In this document: piece by piece, positions 44,377 to 53,492 of the stretch
How positions within the stretch are numbered: the first letter of the stretch is position 1
How the letters are laid out: the number at the start of each line of letters is the position of its first letter
Assembly: GCF_005938385.1 (NCBI RefSeq)
Contig: NZ_VCRA01000006.1
Span: 186,001 to 250,000, forward strand
Reading direction: 5' to 3'
DNA length: 64,000 nucleotides
Source of the DNA: Paenibacillus mesophilus
GTDB lineage: Bacteria > Bacillota > Bacilli > Paenibacillales > NBRC-103111
Position numbers and translations under genes: made by a program
The notes under the pieces: model-generated
The model's database searches: none
Told to the model about the DNA's origin: nothing
What the model saw: the letters and a program-made list of their open reading frames with translations, nothing else

Positions 44377-45552
44377 GTATTCTTCCAACCAATATTCATA
44401 ATATGGATTAGTCCACTTGGAGCCATCATAATATTCAATTTCCTTAACACAAGCTAAGACCGTTTTTAATCCGTGAGACTCGTCTATTTCCCAGCCACTA
44501 TCGCGACCAAATGTTGCTTTCGCAACGATATTAACGTTCTCAGCACTTCCAATAAACTCAAACGATGAGCTGCCGAATCTTCTCTCTATTTTTTTCGGTA
44601 ATCCATTTGAATCGAATCCTAGCATCGATACTTTCATATTTTTCACAGTCTTATCCGTATTATTTTTTACTACTACTTGAATCATATCCGGATAAATGAC
44701 TTTATACTTATCGCTTTGGACAACGATCCCCGCACTTGCAACAGTTACTTCTTGACTTAACTTGGCTTCCTCCATTTTCTTTTTACGTTCCGCTGCAAGT
44801 TTTTCTTCATTCTGCTTTTCGTATACTGCTTTCTTGGCAGCCACATCCGGGTCGTTGGATAAGATCGAATTGGATTCTACAAGCAAAGTAATAGCCTTCG
44901 AAAATTCTTGATTAGCCGATAATTGTTCAGCTTCATTTAGAATCGCTGTTTTATATTTCTGAGAAGAGCTCTTAATCATTTCCTGTGCATTCGTGTAATT
45001 TTTGTCTGATTCTATTACTTTTTTAAGTTCAACCAGTCCCTCTTTCAATTTATCTTTGCTTACAAATTCTTTGCCGGTTTGAAAAGCTGTTCTAGAATCG
45101 TTTAATTTGCTTATTTCCGTTTTGGCAGTACTTACATCAGATTGAAGCAATTTGGCTTTATCCATGGTATCCAGCGCTGTATTAGCTAAACTAAATGTGA
45201 GTTTCTCATCCATATAGTCCGCTTTAATACTTTCGATCCTTTTCTTGAGCAACGTTTCTGCCTCTTTTTCCCTCTCCGTGTTGCCTTTAATGCTCTTATC
45301 GTAAATCTCGATAGCTTCGGTATATTCGTTACCGGCTAAAGCATTCAAAAGCTTGCTCGTTGGACTTTTGTTAATGAATAACACGGCTGATACACCTACT
45401 ATTACTATTAGCAAGCCGATACCTAGAGGAATGGCAAATTTCTTTAAGGGACTTTTGTCACTACTCTTCTTTTCTTTTTGTTTAGTTCCGCACTTGCTGC
45501 AAAAAGAGCTCCCTTCAGTTAGTTCATGTCCACATTTGACGCAATTATTCAT
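44356..45552 (-). CDS. Zinc-ribbon membrane protein with helical repeat region
   Basis: 398 residues: N-terminal zinc ribbon (CVKCGHELTEGSSFCSKCG), one membrane segment (FAIPLGIGLLIVIVGVSAV), a long helical, TPR-like and coiled-coil region (residues 60-260), then a beta domain (QVVVKNNTDKTVKNMKVSML) like those found after such stalks. The codon and base composition is clearly more AT-rich than the neighbours, a sign of transfer. GGTGGAG sets the ATG at 45552. No function is known. Confidence 0.75.
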   Translation of the reverse strand: MNNCVKCGHELTEGSSFCSKCGTKQKEKKSSDKSPLKKFAIPLGIGLLIVIVGVSAVLFINKSPTSKLLNALAGNEYTEAIEIYDKSIKGNTEREKEAETLLKKRIESIKADYMDEKLTFSLANTALDTMDKAKLLQSDVSTAKTEISKLNDSRTAFQTGKEFVSKDKLKEGLVELKKVIESDKNYTNAQEMIKSSSQKYKTAILNEAEQLSANQEFSKAITLLVESNSILSNDPDVAAKKAVYEKQNEEKLAAERKKKMEEAKLSQEVTVASAGIVVQSDKYKVIYPDMIQVVVKNNTDKTVKNMKVSMLGFDSNGLPKKIERRFGSSSFEFIGSAENVNIVAKATFGRDSGWEIDESHGLKTVLACVKEIEYYDGSKWTNPYYEYWLEEYKEKPLH

Positions 45553-45570
45553 AGCTCCACCCACCGGCAT

Positions 45571-45694
45571 TATAATTAGGCAACCGATCCGATTGTACCA
45601 TTTATTATCATTTATGGGTATATAGAACTACAAAACTATTTGAGAGGTCAGTGAAATGTTACAGTTACAGCTGACCTCTTAAGCTTTACATGGC
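45571..45694. other. Intergenic inverted repeat
   Basis: AGAGGTCAG (45643-45651) and CTGACCTCT (45671-45679) form a stem with a 19-base loop between two minus-strand genes; weak T richness on the minus strand makes it a possible terminator of the stalk-domain gene. Confidence 0.5.
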
Positions 45695-47114
45695 CTAGTG
45701 ACGGACAGCCGAAGTTTTCGTCTCGTCAGCCTTTGCCGCCATGCCGGGATCGTGGCTCTCGAACCTCACGACTTCCCCTGCGTTCGTGACGACCTTGATC
45801 AAGTAGATCTCTCCGGATTTCGGCACGAACGGATTTCCTTGTGCGTCGGCGAATGCGGATAGCTCGATCGCGAGCCCTCCGTCGTATTTGTCCGGAATGC
45901 GGATCGGCTTCGCCAATTTGTAGGCGTAGTCCATGATTCGCAGCTCCCGGATTTCCAGATCGCCGTACATCTCATCGACAATCTTCAGCTTCCCGCCCTT
46001 CAGCTTGACGGACAGCTGCTTGAGCGCCTTCTGCGAATAGGTCGGCTGGCTGTCCAGCTCCGGGATGACGATCTTGCCGGGATTTTGCTTGGAACGCTCC
46101 ATACGGAAATCATATTCCGCCGAACCTTTCAGGAAATTGCCCGCCACAATCACATACATCGGTTGAGAAAAAGGAACGCCCCGCGCGTTCGTCAGCTCTA
46201 CGATCGTCTCGCCGACCACGACGCCCTTTACGGTAGTCTTATCCCCCTTTGCGACATCGGCCCTTCCGGCGTAAAAAATTTGAAAGTACGTGCTATCCTG
46301 CCACGATTCGAAGAGCCGGTTGTGTGTTCCGCCCGTGTGACCGACGGCTCCGGTCACAATCTGCCCGCCATCCAATTCCATCTCGCGGACCGTATCGAGC
46401 GTTAAGGACGAATAGGTGACGATGTCTCCCGCATAATTCGACGGATTTTTCGCCAGATCGCCTTCGGACACGTACTTGTCGAGCTCGTCAAGCGACAGCA
46501 GAGAGCGGTCCGGGGCAAAGAACGCCGCGGCGTTTTGCTCCAGCACGTCCCTGCTCTTGGCGGGAAGGGGAAGTCCCGCTAATCCGTTCAAGGCTTTTTC
46601 GATGGTTGCCAATGTGGTTGTCGCGACCGCCGGATCTACGAAATCGTCCGCCTTAATGCCGCCCCCGATTGGAACGTTCTGCACTAGAATCGTTTGCGTG
46701 CCACTATCGAAATCGGCGAAATACCCGAACGCTTCGGCCACGGCACGGGCCGGCAAGTAGATGTGTCCGTCCACATTTTGCGCCGGGACATCCAATTCCT
46801 TGTACAGCTCTCCGTTCAGGTAGATCGCCTTGGCCCCGACGCCGAGCTTGACCGTCTTGCCACCCTTTATGGCCGTAACGCTTTGTTCGTGGCCATTCCA
46901 TATAATGCTGTTGTCATTGTTCTGCACACCCAAGGAGATAAGCAGGTCGCGAAGAGGCACAAGGCTGCTTCCGTTATCGATGAACGGAATGCCGTACTGG
47001 AAAGACGAGTTCCCCGTTCACTTGCAGTTTGAGCTCATTGGCTGCGGCCGACGTTCCCGCATACAGGAACACGTTCAAAAGAATGGTGGCTAGAAGGACC
47101 GTAATTTTTTTCAA
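45695..47114 (-). pseudogene. Copper-amine-oxidase-N (stalk) domain protein interrupted by a frameshift
   Basis: A TTG start at 47114 with AAAGGAG encodes a signal peptide (LKKITVLLATILLNVFLYAG, cut near SAA-A) and QVNGELVFP, then the frame ends after HSVHR. Removing one base near 46997-46999 restores VNGELVFPYGIPFIDNGSS, the start of a copper-amine-oxidase-N domain that continues VPLRDLLISLGV ... HIYLPARAVAEAFGYFADFD. The rest (about 300 residues) is an unrecognised secreted region. The intact protein would be about 470 residues. True mutation or sequence error cannot be told apart here. Confidence 0.75.
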
Positions 47115-47379
47115 AGCCGTGATTCTCCTTTTTTTATAAATTAATAGTAAACCTCCAAACCCGCCTGCTCCTTTCCCGAAATGTAAGGCTATCGTACCCG
47201 AGGTCCTTGTACACAATTTGTCCTTGCATGAAACGGGGTAGGAATATGTCGGGGCATGTCGAATAGTAAAAATGGAGCATTTCTAAAGTCCCGCCTATAT
47301 TTTCACGGTTAGACACATATTGTCTATGCCGTATTGCTACTATTGTGAAGGCAGCCGAACGGGAGGAGGTGAATTCGAA

Positions 47380-48369
47380 ATACCGAAATTATCGGAACAG
47401 TCGAAAACGGTGCGAATGCTGCATTTATTCGAGAAGCTTTCCTCGGGCGAATGTATTCGCAAAAAAGAACTTGCCGAAGAGCTGCAAGTCAGCGAGAAAG
47501 CGGTACAACGGGATATCGAGGATTTGCGCGAATTTTTCCAGCTTCTCTATAAAGATGATGAATACAACGCTATCCGGTATGACGAGAAGAAACGAGGGTA
47601 CCTCCTGTCCAAGCAGCATGAGAAATATTTGTCTAACGAAGAGATACTCGTTCTCGCCAAAGTGATTCTGGAGAGCCGGGCATTCCCATCGGAGGAAATG
47701 AAGAAAGTTTTAGATAAGCTGGTAGGTTTCGGGGCTGCCGATCAGCGCAAGCATATAACCGAAATGCTGCGGAACGAGAGATTCCACTATCGTCCGGTGA
47801 GTCATGGCCAACCGTTGTTTCGAATCATGTGGGACCTTAGCTATGCGGTCAAAGAGCGCCGTATTGCGGAAATTACATATTTGCGCGTTGGGGACGAAGC
47901 CGCGATTCAACGTCAAGTCGAGCCGCTCGGAATCATGTTCTCGGAATATTACTTTTACTTGATCGCCTTCATTCATGGAGCGGATAAACAATATCCCGCC
48001 ATATACCGGCTGGATCGGATTCAAAACTATCAAGTGACGGACCGGCATTTCTATATCCCGGATCACAACCGATTCCAGGAAGGCGAGTTCCGCAAGCAAG
48101 TGCAGTTCATGCAGACCGGACATCTGATGGATGTGAAATTTCGATTCTGGGGAGCTTCTTTGGAAGCGGTGCTGGATCGCCTGCCCAATGCAACCGTGAC
48201 GAAAAATAACGATGGAGCCGCGATTGTGGAAGCCAAAGTGTTCGGCAGAGGGATTACAATGTGGCTGCTGAGCCAGGCGCAATTCGTGGAAGTGTTGAAA
48301 CCGGATCATCTGCGGGAGGAAATGAAGCGAACGCTTGAGGAAATGGTCGGTATTTACAGGGCCCAATAG
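47380..48369 (+). CDS. WYL-domain transcriptional regulator (possible ATA start)
   Basis: About 329 residues: winged helix-turn-helix (TVRMLHLFEKLSSGECIRKKEL, key SGECIRKKELAEELQVSEKAVQRDI, shown in part) and a WYL domain (RRIAEITYLRVGDEA, QVEPLGIMFSEYYFYLIAF, YPAIYRLDRIQ) plus WCX tail. A perfect GGAGGAGGT (47362-47370) is followed after nine bases by ATA-CCG-AAA, exactly where homologues would begin; in-frame ATGs upstream lack a binding site and the next is 33 codons in. Either ATA is used as a start or the base is mutated. Ligand and targets unknown. Confidence 0.8.
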   Translation: MPKLSEQSKTVRMLHLFEKLSSGECIRKKELAEELQVSEKAVQRDIEDLREFFQLLYKDDEYNAIRYDEKKRGYLLSKQHEKYLSNEEILVLAKVILESRAFPSEEMKKVLDKLVGFGAADQRKHITEMLRNERFHYRPVSHGQPLFRIMWDLSYAVKERRIAEITYLRVGDEAAIQRQVEPLGIMFSEYYFYLIAFIHGADKQYPAIYRLDRIQNYQVTDRHFYIPDHNRFQEGEFRKQVQFMQTGHLMDVKFRFWGASLEAVLDRLPNATVTKNNDGAAIVEAKVFGRGITMWLLSQAQFVEVLKPDHLREEMKRTLEEMVGIYRAQ

Positions 48370-48425
48370 AGCTATCGCTAACTGTCAGCGCATTCTATCC
48401 GCACATACTGAGGAGGATTATACCC

Positions 48426-49394
48426 ATGAGTGATGCAGTACAATCCAATACTTCGCTGGATACCATACTAGTCAATGTTCTAAAAGTACCTGGAGTACGG
48501 GTAAATCGAAAAGACTTTTTATCGCAATCTTTTGCGGCATATGTAGAGCCCGAGAAGCTGCGCTCGGTCATAGAGAAAGGTCCGATCGAAGCCGGAGTAA
48601 ACCTCGCCCTTATCGATAAAATAGCGGAATCGCTAGTAGGCAAACGAACGATACAAAGCACTCTTGCTTCCTTCCTCGCCGGATTGCCGGGCGGATTCGC
48701 CATGGCCGCGACGATTCCGGCGGATACGCTGCAATTTTTCGGCGTCTCCTTGCGTATTGCTCAGGAAATGGCGTATTTGTTCGGCTACAAGGATTTATGG
48801 GAAGGCAACGAAATCGATATGGAACGGGTAAAAGGAGAGCTGACGCTATTCTTGGGAGTTATGTTCGGCGTAAGCGGCTCGGCCTCCGCGTTGAAAGTCG
48901 TTTCGGCCAAGGTTTCCCAGCAAATGCTCAAGAAGCTGCCCCAAGCGGCGTTAACGAAAACCGTTTATTACCCGATTATCAAAAAAATTGCCGCCACCGT
49001 AGGCATCAAGGTGACCAAGAAGACGTTTGCGCAAGGGGTTTCCAAGGTAGTTCCTTTCGTGGGAGGTGTCGTATCGGGCGGCCTAACCTATTTTACGATG
49101 AAGCCTATGGGCAACCGTCTAAAGAAAACGTTGTACGAATCGGTTCATAATTACACCGCGGAAGATTTCGAGAAAGATTATGCAGCAGTTCAAAAAGCAG
49201 TGATCGATGTCGAGGCGGAAGTAATCGAGATAGAAGACGATCTGGACGAGGAAGAAAACGTAGCACCAGTAAATAAAGGATTCAGCGTCGCGGATGAATT
49301 GCTCAAATTCAAGCAATTGCTCGACATGGGCGTATTGACGCAAGAAGAATTCGATTTGAAGAAAGCGGAATTATTGAACATAAAGTTAAATTGA
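48426..49394 (+). CDS. EcsC-family protein with C-terminal SHOCT domain
   Basis: 322 residues. The EcsC-like part has two hydrophobic helical hairpins (SFLAGLPGGFAMAATIPADTLQFFG; VVPFVGGVVSGGLTYFTM, given in part) that may sit in the membrane; an acidic linker (VIEIEDDLDEEENV) leads to a SHOCT motif (ELLKFKQLLDMGVLTQEEFDLKKAELL in part), often an oligomerisation or membrane-targeting element. GAGGAGG precedes the ATG. Function unknown; 56 bp after the WYL regulator, so cotranscription is possible. Confidence 0.8.
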   Translation: MSDAVQSNTSLDTILVNVLKVPGVRVNRKDFLSQSFAAYVEPEKLRSVIEKGPIEAGVNLALIDKIAESLVGKRTIQSTLASFLAGLPGGFAMAATIPADTLQFFGVSLRIAQEMAYLFGYKDLWEGNEIDMERVKGELTLFLGVMFGVSGSASALKVVSAKVSQQMLKKLPQAALTKTVYYPIIKKIAATVGIKVTKKTFAQGVSKVVPFVGGVVSGGLTYFTMKPMGNRLKKTLYESVHNYTAEDFEKDYAAVQKAVIDVEAEVIEIEDDLDEEENVAPVNKGFSVADELLKFKQLLDMGVLTQEEFDLKKAELLNIKLN

Positions 49395-49410
49395 TTGTTA
49401 GGAAAAGAAT

Positions 49411-49446
49411 AAGGTTCTGGTCATCGGTCGATGGCTAGAACCTTTC
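49411..49446 (+). terminator. Terminator of the EcsC gene
   Basis: AGGTTCT and AGAACCT arms around an ATCGGTCGAT loop region, followed by TTCTTTTT. Confidence 0.75.
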
Positions 49447-49490
49447 TTTTTCCGTTCATATCAGGTTCATCCACGCCCGAACCCGCCCGC

Positions 49491-50123
49491 CTACACCTCC
49501 GGAGGCAGCTTATACAGCACATTCCCTTGCCCGTCCAGAAACTCCATCCGCGGATTGTCATGTTCGTCCACCAGCATGCGGAGCCGCGGCTTGCCTTTTT
49601 TGTCCATCAGGCAGACGAGCACCTCACCTTTCTCATTTTTCCCCATGTAAGCCCGCTGCGTACTTCCTTCCCACAACGCTTGAATTTCTTTCTGCTTGGC
49701 AGCCTCATCCATGTCGGACTCGCGAATCTGCTGCAATCTCTTGATTTGCTCGGGAAGCGGAGTTTTCGGGCGGTCTTTGATTTTAAACCCGTAGGTCGAT
49801 ACGCCGTTCTGATTGTCGTAAGACATCGTCACCACTTCATCCTGCTTGTACTGGTCGAAAGTAAGCGCAGCGGATGACGTGTATTCCCCGTTCTCCTTCT
49901 TCTCACTCCCGAATATCAGACCGCCGCATTCGTCGCCCTCGCCGTTATAGAACATAATGCCAGAGATCGGCCAATCTTTGCGATGTCCGGGTAAAATATC
50001 CTCGCCATCCATCATGGCTGGAGGAATGTGGTCCCGGTTAAACAAAGTCATTTTAATCGTACCGTCCTTGTCGACGATGTTCAGCTTTTCCACGTCAATC
50101 GTTTCGAATCGTTCATGCTTCAA
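49491..50123 (-). CDS. Conserved hypothetical protein
   Basis: 210 residues starting at a TTG (50123) with GGGGAGG 8 bases upstream. No signal peptide. Recognisable conserved words are VEKLNIVDKDGTIKMTLFN, GISGIMFYNGEGDECGGLIFG and DRPKTPLPEQI; the C-terminal part has the repeat-like KGEVLVCLMDKKGKPRLRM and NPRMEFLDGQGNVLYKLP. Similar proteins are frequent in Paenibacillaceae, but I know no function. Confidence 0.75.
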   Translation of the reverse strand: MKHERFETIDVEKLNIVDKDGTIKMTLFNRDHIPPAMMDGEDILPGHRKDWPISGIMFYNGEGDECGGLIFGSEKKENGEYTSSAALTFDQYKQDEVVTMSYDNQNGVSTYGFKIKDRPKTPLPEQIKRLQQIRESDMDEAAKQKEIQALWEGSTQRAYMGKNEKGEVLVCLMDKKGKPRLRMLVDEHDNPRMEFLDGQGNVLYKLPPEV

Positions 50124-50312
50124 TTGCTTCGCCTCCCCAATGAAGGTGCATCCACTTATGGTAAATTGTACTAGCAATCTATCGGAGAAGCAATTGCTAG
50201 AGTCTGCTCTTCCGGCATAACACTCCTCCTTGCAACAGCTTATCCGAAGCCTCTTCTGCGTTCAGAAGGACATACATATACTGGATATATCCAAGAATAC
50301 ACGGAGGACGCT

Positions 50313-50588
50313 ATGAGAAGACAAAGCTTCTTCGAAACCAAATGGGGGTTTATGACCACCGTCGCCATTCTGCTAACCTTTCTCTTCCTCACGAACCCCA
50401 GCCGTTCCGACGTCGACAAGTGGATGCACAAAAAAGAAACCGCCTCGAACTCGGACGGCTTGAGCTACTCTTATTTTAGAGGCAAATCATACGGAATGTT
50501 CTCGATTCATGAAATCAAAATAGAAGGCGACGGCTATGTTACGACTCGCACCTATATTGGGGTCTTATTCAAGCTGATTCGAGTGTAG
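50313..50588 (+). CDS. Small membrane-anchored protein, DUF4359-like
   Basis: 91 residues: one N-terminal membrane segment (FMTTVAILLTFLFLTNPSR) and a small beta domain (FRGKSYGMFSIHEIKIEGD). CGGAGG sets the ATG. It resembles DUF4359 proteins of Bacilli in size and layout; function unknown. Confidence 0.65.
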   Translation: MRRQSFFETKWGFMTTVAILLTFLFLTNPSRSDVDKWMHKKETASNSDGLSYSYFRGKSYGMFSIHEIKIEGDGYVTTRTYIGVLFKLIRV

Positions 50589-50682
50589 AGCTTTATCCCT
50601 ATTTTTACTTAATATAGGAACTTTCGGTTTTAGGCTGCGTCCATTAAAGTATGGAACTCAATAGTAAGGGAGTTATAAATCG

Positions 50683-52371
50683 ATGAAACGTATGGGCAAA
50701 ATAGGAGCAATCGCATCACTCGCCGTTTGCATGGCCGGATCGCTTACGATGCCGTTGACGGCGGCCGAAACCGCGCCCATTGCCGCTGAAGTAAAGTCGG
50801 GGTATAAGATCGGCGACGACGTAGGGGAGGTGTTAGATACCGATATCCAAGCTTTCGTACAAGGAAAAGCGATCCGTTCGCTGAACGTTGACGGTCACAC
50901 GGCCATTATCGCCGCCGATCTCCGCCAGTATGGATTCGATGTCGTCTGGAGGCCGTCCGAACGCAAAGTAACTATTACCCATCGTCCGGGCAAAACGATG
51001 GATGCACCGGAGGTTCCCCCCACTCCCGCGCCTCAGGTGGGTACGAAACGGAAAGAAGTGCGGTATACGGACATTCGGGCCTATTACGCCGACAAGCCGA
51101 TTACTTCCTACAACATTGATGGACAAACCGCCATTTTGCTGAAAGATTTACAGGATCAGGGAAGCGTCACGTGGGACGAGCAGGCCAGAAAGGTCACCTT
51201 TACCGCCGCAGACAATCCATCGCCCGGTACTTCGACCGTGGAGAACGTCCCGCTCGTCATCCATACAGGTCAAGAAATCGAGCTGAAAGACATCGCCTTC
51301 GGCAGCGAGACGATCACCTATAACGGGCAAACGATCGGAACGATCGTGAACGGCCGGCCGATGATCTCGCTCGCTTTTATGGCTCAAGCACTAGGGTACC
51401 GCTCCGTGTCGGTGAAGCCGAGAGCGATTTGTTTCGAGAACGGTTCTTACGGCGTGGAGCTTTTCCCCTACCAGGCCAGTGCAGAAATGCGGGTAGCCCT
51501 CCGATGGATCGGCGGCGGAATCGGGTACGTGGAAGTGAACGCGGCTCCTTCCAATTCGGCCGACGATGTGCTCATCGACGAACGGGATCTGAAACGGCTG
51601 TTCGGCTATGAATCGGAGTGGAATCCCGAGACGCGCAAGCTCCAGATCCGCTATATCGACTATATCGTCGACGACTATGGCTTGCCGGACGACTACCGCA
51701 ACTACTATTACGACCTCGGCGCGGTCGGCTATTTGCCTCTTCAAGCCCGCGAGATGCCGCAGCTACTCGTAAGGTACAGGGGAAATCATAGTGCCACGAT
51801 AACGTCCGCAAGCTTGGAAGGACAGTCGGGCACCTACCAGGACGGCGGGCGAAGCGGGTTGTCCAAATATCGGTTTCGGACCAGCTTCGAGCCTTCGCCA
51901 CGTACCTCTTACGACGTCTATCTGAAAGTGGGCGAGCGAATTTTGTACAAGGGGCTGCTCGGGTTTCCCTGGTCAATACAAACGGTAGAGCCGGTCATCG
52001 GCTATCCGGAACCGTTCAGCTCCGGGAAATTAAGCCGCCTCCACTTCGACGAGCCGGTACAAGGATACGTGGAAACGAACGAGTCGGAAGTCCAATTCAG
52101 CGGAAAAGCGAGCGTTCGCGTCGGCTCATCCCTGACCGTCGTAGTCGAGAAGGAAATTTATGGAGGCGGCTATGAAACGGTGGAAATCCGCGAGGTTCCT
52201 TTCGACGGCGATCGCTTCGCCTTCCAGGTCGCCCCTCAGGACGACGACCCGCGGTTTTTGACCCGTATCACCGTCAAGAGCGTCCTGTCCAACCCAAGAG
52301 GCCAATCCTTGATCGACGCGGCCCGGTTTTATATCAAGAGACCGTTTAAACCGATAACTAGTCCGTTATAG
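50683..52371 (+). CDS. Secreted protein with copper-amine-oxidase-N-like stalk repeats
   Basis: 562 residues with a signal peptide (IASLAVCMAGSLTMPLTAAE). Two stalk-like modules (DIQAFVQGKAIRSLNVDGHTAI, DIRAYYADKPITSYNIDGQTAI, shown shortened) are followed by a third related module (PMISLAFMAQALGYRSV) and a beta-rich C-terminal half without a recognised fold. The modules are typical of Paenibacillus wall-associated proteins. Its stop overlaps the converging transglutaminase-like gene by 6 bp. Confidence 0.75.
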   Translation: MKRMGKIGAIASLAVCMAGSLTMPLTAAETAPIAAEVKSGYKIGDDVGEVLDTDIQAFVQGKAIRSLNVDGHTAIIAADLRQYGFDVVWRPSERKVTITHRPGKTMDAPEVPPTPAPQVGTKRKEVRYTDIRAYYADKPITSYNIDGQTAILLKDLQDQGSVTWDEQARKVTFTAADNPSPGTSTVENVPLVIHTGQEIELKDIAFGSETITYNGQTIGTIVNGRPMISLAFMAQALGYRSVSVKPRAICFENGSYGVELFPYQASAEMRVALRWIGGGIGYVEVNAAPSNSADDVLIDERDLKRLFGYESEWNPETRKLQIRYIDYIVDDYGLPDDYRNYYYDLGAVGYLPLQAREMPQLLVRYRGNHSATITSASLEGQSGTYQDGGRSGLSKYRFRTSFEPSPRTSYDVYLKVGERILYKGLLGFPWSIQTVEPVIGYPEPFSSGKLSRLHFDEPVQGYVETNESEVQFSGKASVRVGSSLTVVVEKEIYGGGYETVEIREVPFDGDRFAFQVAPQDDDPRFLTRITVKSVLSNPRGQSLIDAARFYIKRPFKPITSPL

Positions 52372-52974
52372 GCTGTCCGGCAAACCATGAAGATACATCT
52401 GTTTGCAGTCCGTATTTCGTTTTAACGTTTCTATCGTTTTGGGATTGGGCCGGGTGTAGATTACGGGATAATCCACTTCGTCGTATGCCTGTCGTACCGG
52501 AAACGCCAACCTTTCATCACCAGTAGAAAATTGGGCATCGATACCGGCCTTATTCCCACGCGCATCCAGACGAATCCAGCCGGCTATGGACTTCAAATAA
52601 ACAGCACTCAAAGCATGTATGCAGTACCCCGTATCCGGCGTATCGCCTATCGTGAGCCGCTGGTAACAAAAGCCGGCCGGAATCCCTTTGCTTCTTAATA
52701 GGCTGTACAACAGATTGGACTTGGCGTAACAAATCCCTTCTCCGTAGAAGAGCACTTCCGATGCTTTGCAAGTAATTCGAGAGCTCTGGATGTCCCAGGA
52801 ATGAGAGATTTCATCGCGAACAAATTCATAAGCTTTTCGCACAAAGTCTTCTTCGTTCGACGACAACGAGTATAATTGCGATGCTTGATCTCTTATGGAG
52901 ATGTGATTATAGTCAACTTCTTCCGATTCGGCTAAATAGTCTGCTAGATTGTTGGATTCGCATGATAGAAGCAT
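52366..52974 (-). CDS. Transglutaminase-like cysteine protease-fold protein
   Basis: 202 residues with a Transglut_core triad: Cys in GEGICYAKSNLL, His in TGYCIHALSAVYL, Asp in WIRLDARGN. Such proteins act as peptidases or amidases. AAAAGGTG sets the ATG at 52974. No signal peptide, so probably cytoplasmic. Substrate unknown. Confidence 0.82.
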   Translation of the reverse strand: MLLSCESNNLADYLAESEEVDYNHISIRDQASQLYSLSSNEEDFVRKAYEFVRDEISHSWDIQSSRITCKASEVLFYGEGICYAKSNLLYSLLRSKGIPAGFCYQRLTIGDTPDTGYCIHALSAVYLKSIAGWIRLDARGNKAGIDAQFSTGDERLAFPVRQAYDEVDYPVIYTRPNPKTIETLKRNTDCKQMYLHGLPDSL

Positions 52975-53145
52975 TTGATCACCTTTTCTTATGGATTTGT
53001 TTGTGGAAAAGCATTGATTGGTCCCTTTGCGGGAACGTGGTGCACGGTTATGAAACATTATGCATAATTACGAATTAATATTCAATAGAATAAAAAAAGA
53101 AACCGCCCCAACCTCGGACGGCATCTGCCTCAATCTTACAATTTA

Positions 53146-53154
53146 TGCTATAAT
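53146..53154 (+). promoter_or_regulatory. Extended -10 promoter of the holin-like toxin gene
   Basis: TGCTATAAT, a perfect -10 with the TG extension, 66 bp before the toxin ATG. No strong -35. Predicted RNA start near 53161. Confidence 0.7.
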
Positions 53155-53220
53155 AGGACAAGCACATAGAACGGCTTGCAAGGGCGGTCGGCTACCTCTC
53201 TAAGGAAGGGAGGGATGCCT

Positions 53221-53328
53221 ATGGCGGTTAAGGATGCTTTGACGTTGATGATCAGTTTTGGTGCGCTTCTAATTGCGCTGCTGACGCTAGTTGTCGCCAT
53301 CGTCGTAGCGATTAACCAAAAGAAATAG
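53221..53328 (+). CDS. Small holin-like toxin (type I toxin candidate)
   Basis: 35 residues: MAVKDALTLMISFGALL, a continuous hydrophobic helix (LLTLVVAIVVAI) and a charged tail NQKK, the pattern of the putative holin-like toxin family (Hol_Tox). GGAAGGGAGGG stands before the ATG. In the leader, GGCGGTCGGCT (53183-53193) is a perfect complement of AGCCGACCGCC (53376-53386) in the 3' region, a 5'-3' long-range pairing like that which keeps other type I toxin mRNAs silent. An antisense RNA appears to be made from the other strand across the 3' end. Expected to depolarise the membrane when free. Confidence 0.75.
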   Translation: MAVKDALTLMISFGALLIALLTLVVAIVVAINQKK

Positions 53329-53438
53329 ACCGCCCCTCTACCAGGTGATCGGTCTATTCCCTTGACTATTACCGAAGCCGACCGCCTTTGAAGCGGTCTA
53401 CTGTGCCGGGGAGTCGTGTTGACGCACGGCTCCTCTTT
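53324..53438 (-). ncRNA. Putative antisense RNA antitoxin
   Basis: A strong minus-strand promoter (TTGCAT at 53473-53468, 17-base spacer, TATAAT at 53450-53445) would start an RNA near 53438 running left over the toxin mRNA 3' region. It would end at a hairpin, AATAGACCG (53358-53350) with CGGTCTATT (53332-53324) followed by TCTTTT. Length about 115 nt, like RatA-type antitoxins. No expression data; inferred from sequence. Confidence 0.6.
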
Positions 53439-53445
53439 AGTTTTA
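53409..53445 (+). terminator. Terminator of the toxin mRNA
   Basis: GGAGTCGTG (53410-53418) pairs with CACGGCTCC (53425-53433) allowing one G-U pair, followed by TCTTTAGTTTTATT. Confidence 0.65.
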
Positions 53446-53473
53446 TTATACCTGCGTTAGTTTATACATGCAA
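53445..53473 (-). promoter_or_regulatory. Promoter of the antisense RNA
   Basis: Minus-strand -35 TTGCAT and -10 TATAAT with the ideal 17-bp spacing; no minus-strand ORF follows for more than 400 bp except the toxin antisense stretch. Confidence 0.65.
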
Positions 53474-53492
53474 TACCATCATCCGGAGCGCA

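Noticed and set aside
53092..53122. About 30 bases resembling 50430-50459 inside the DUF4359-like gene (AAAGAAACCGCC...TCGGACGGC)
   Set aside because: Several mismatches and no flanking similarity; possibly a decayed toxin 3' end, but not enough to call a repeat.
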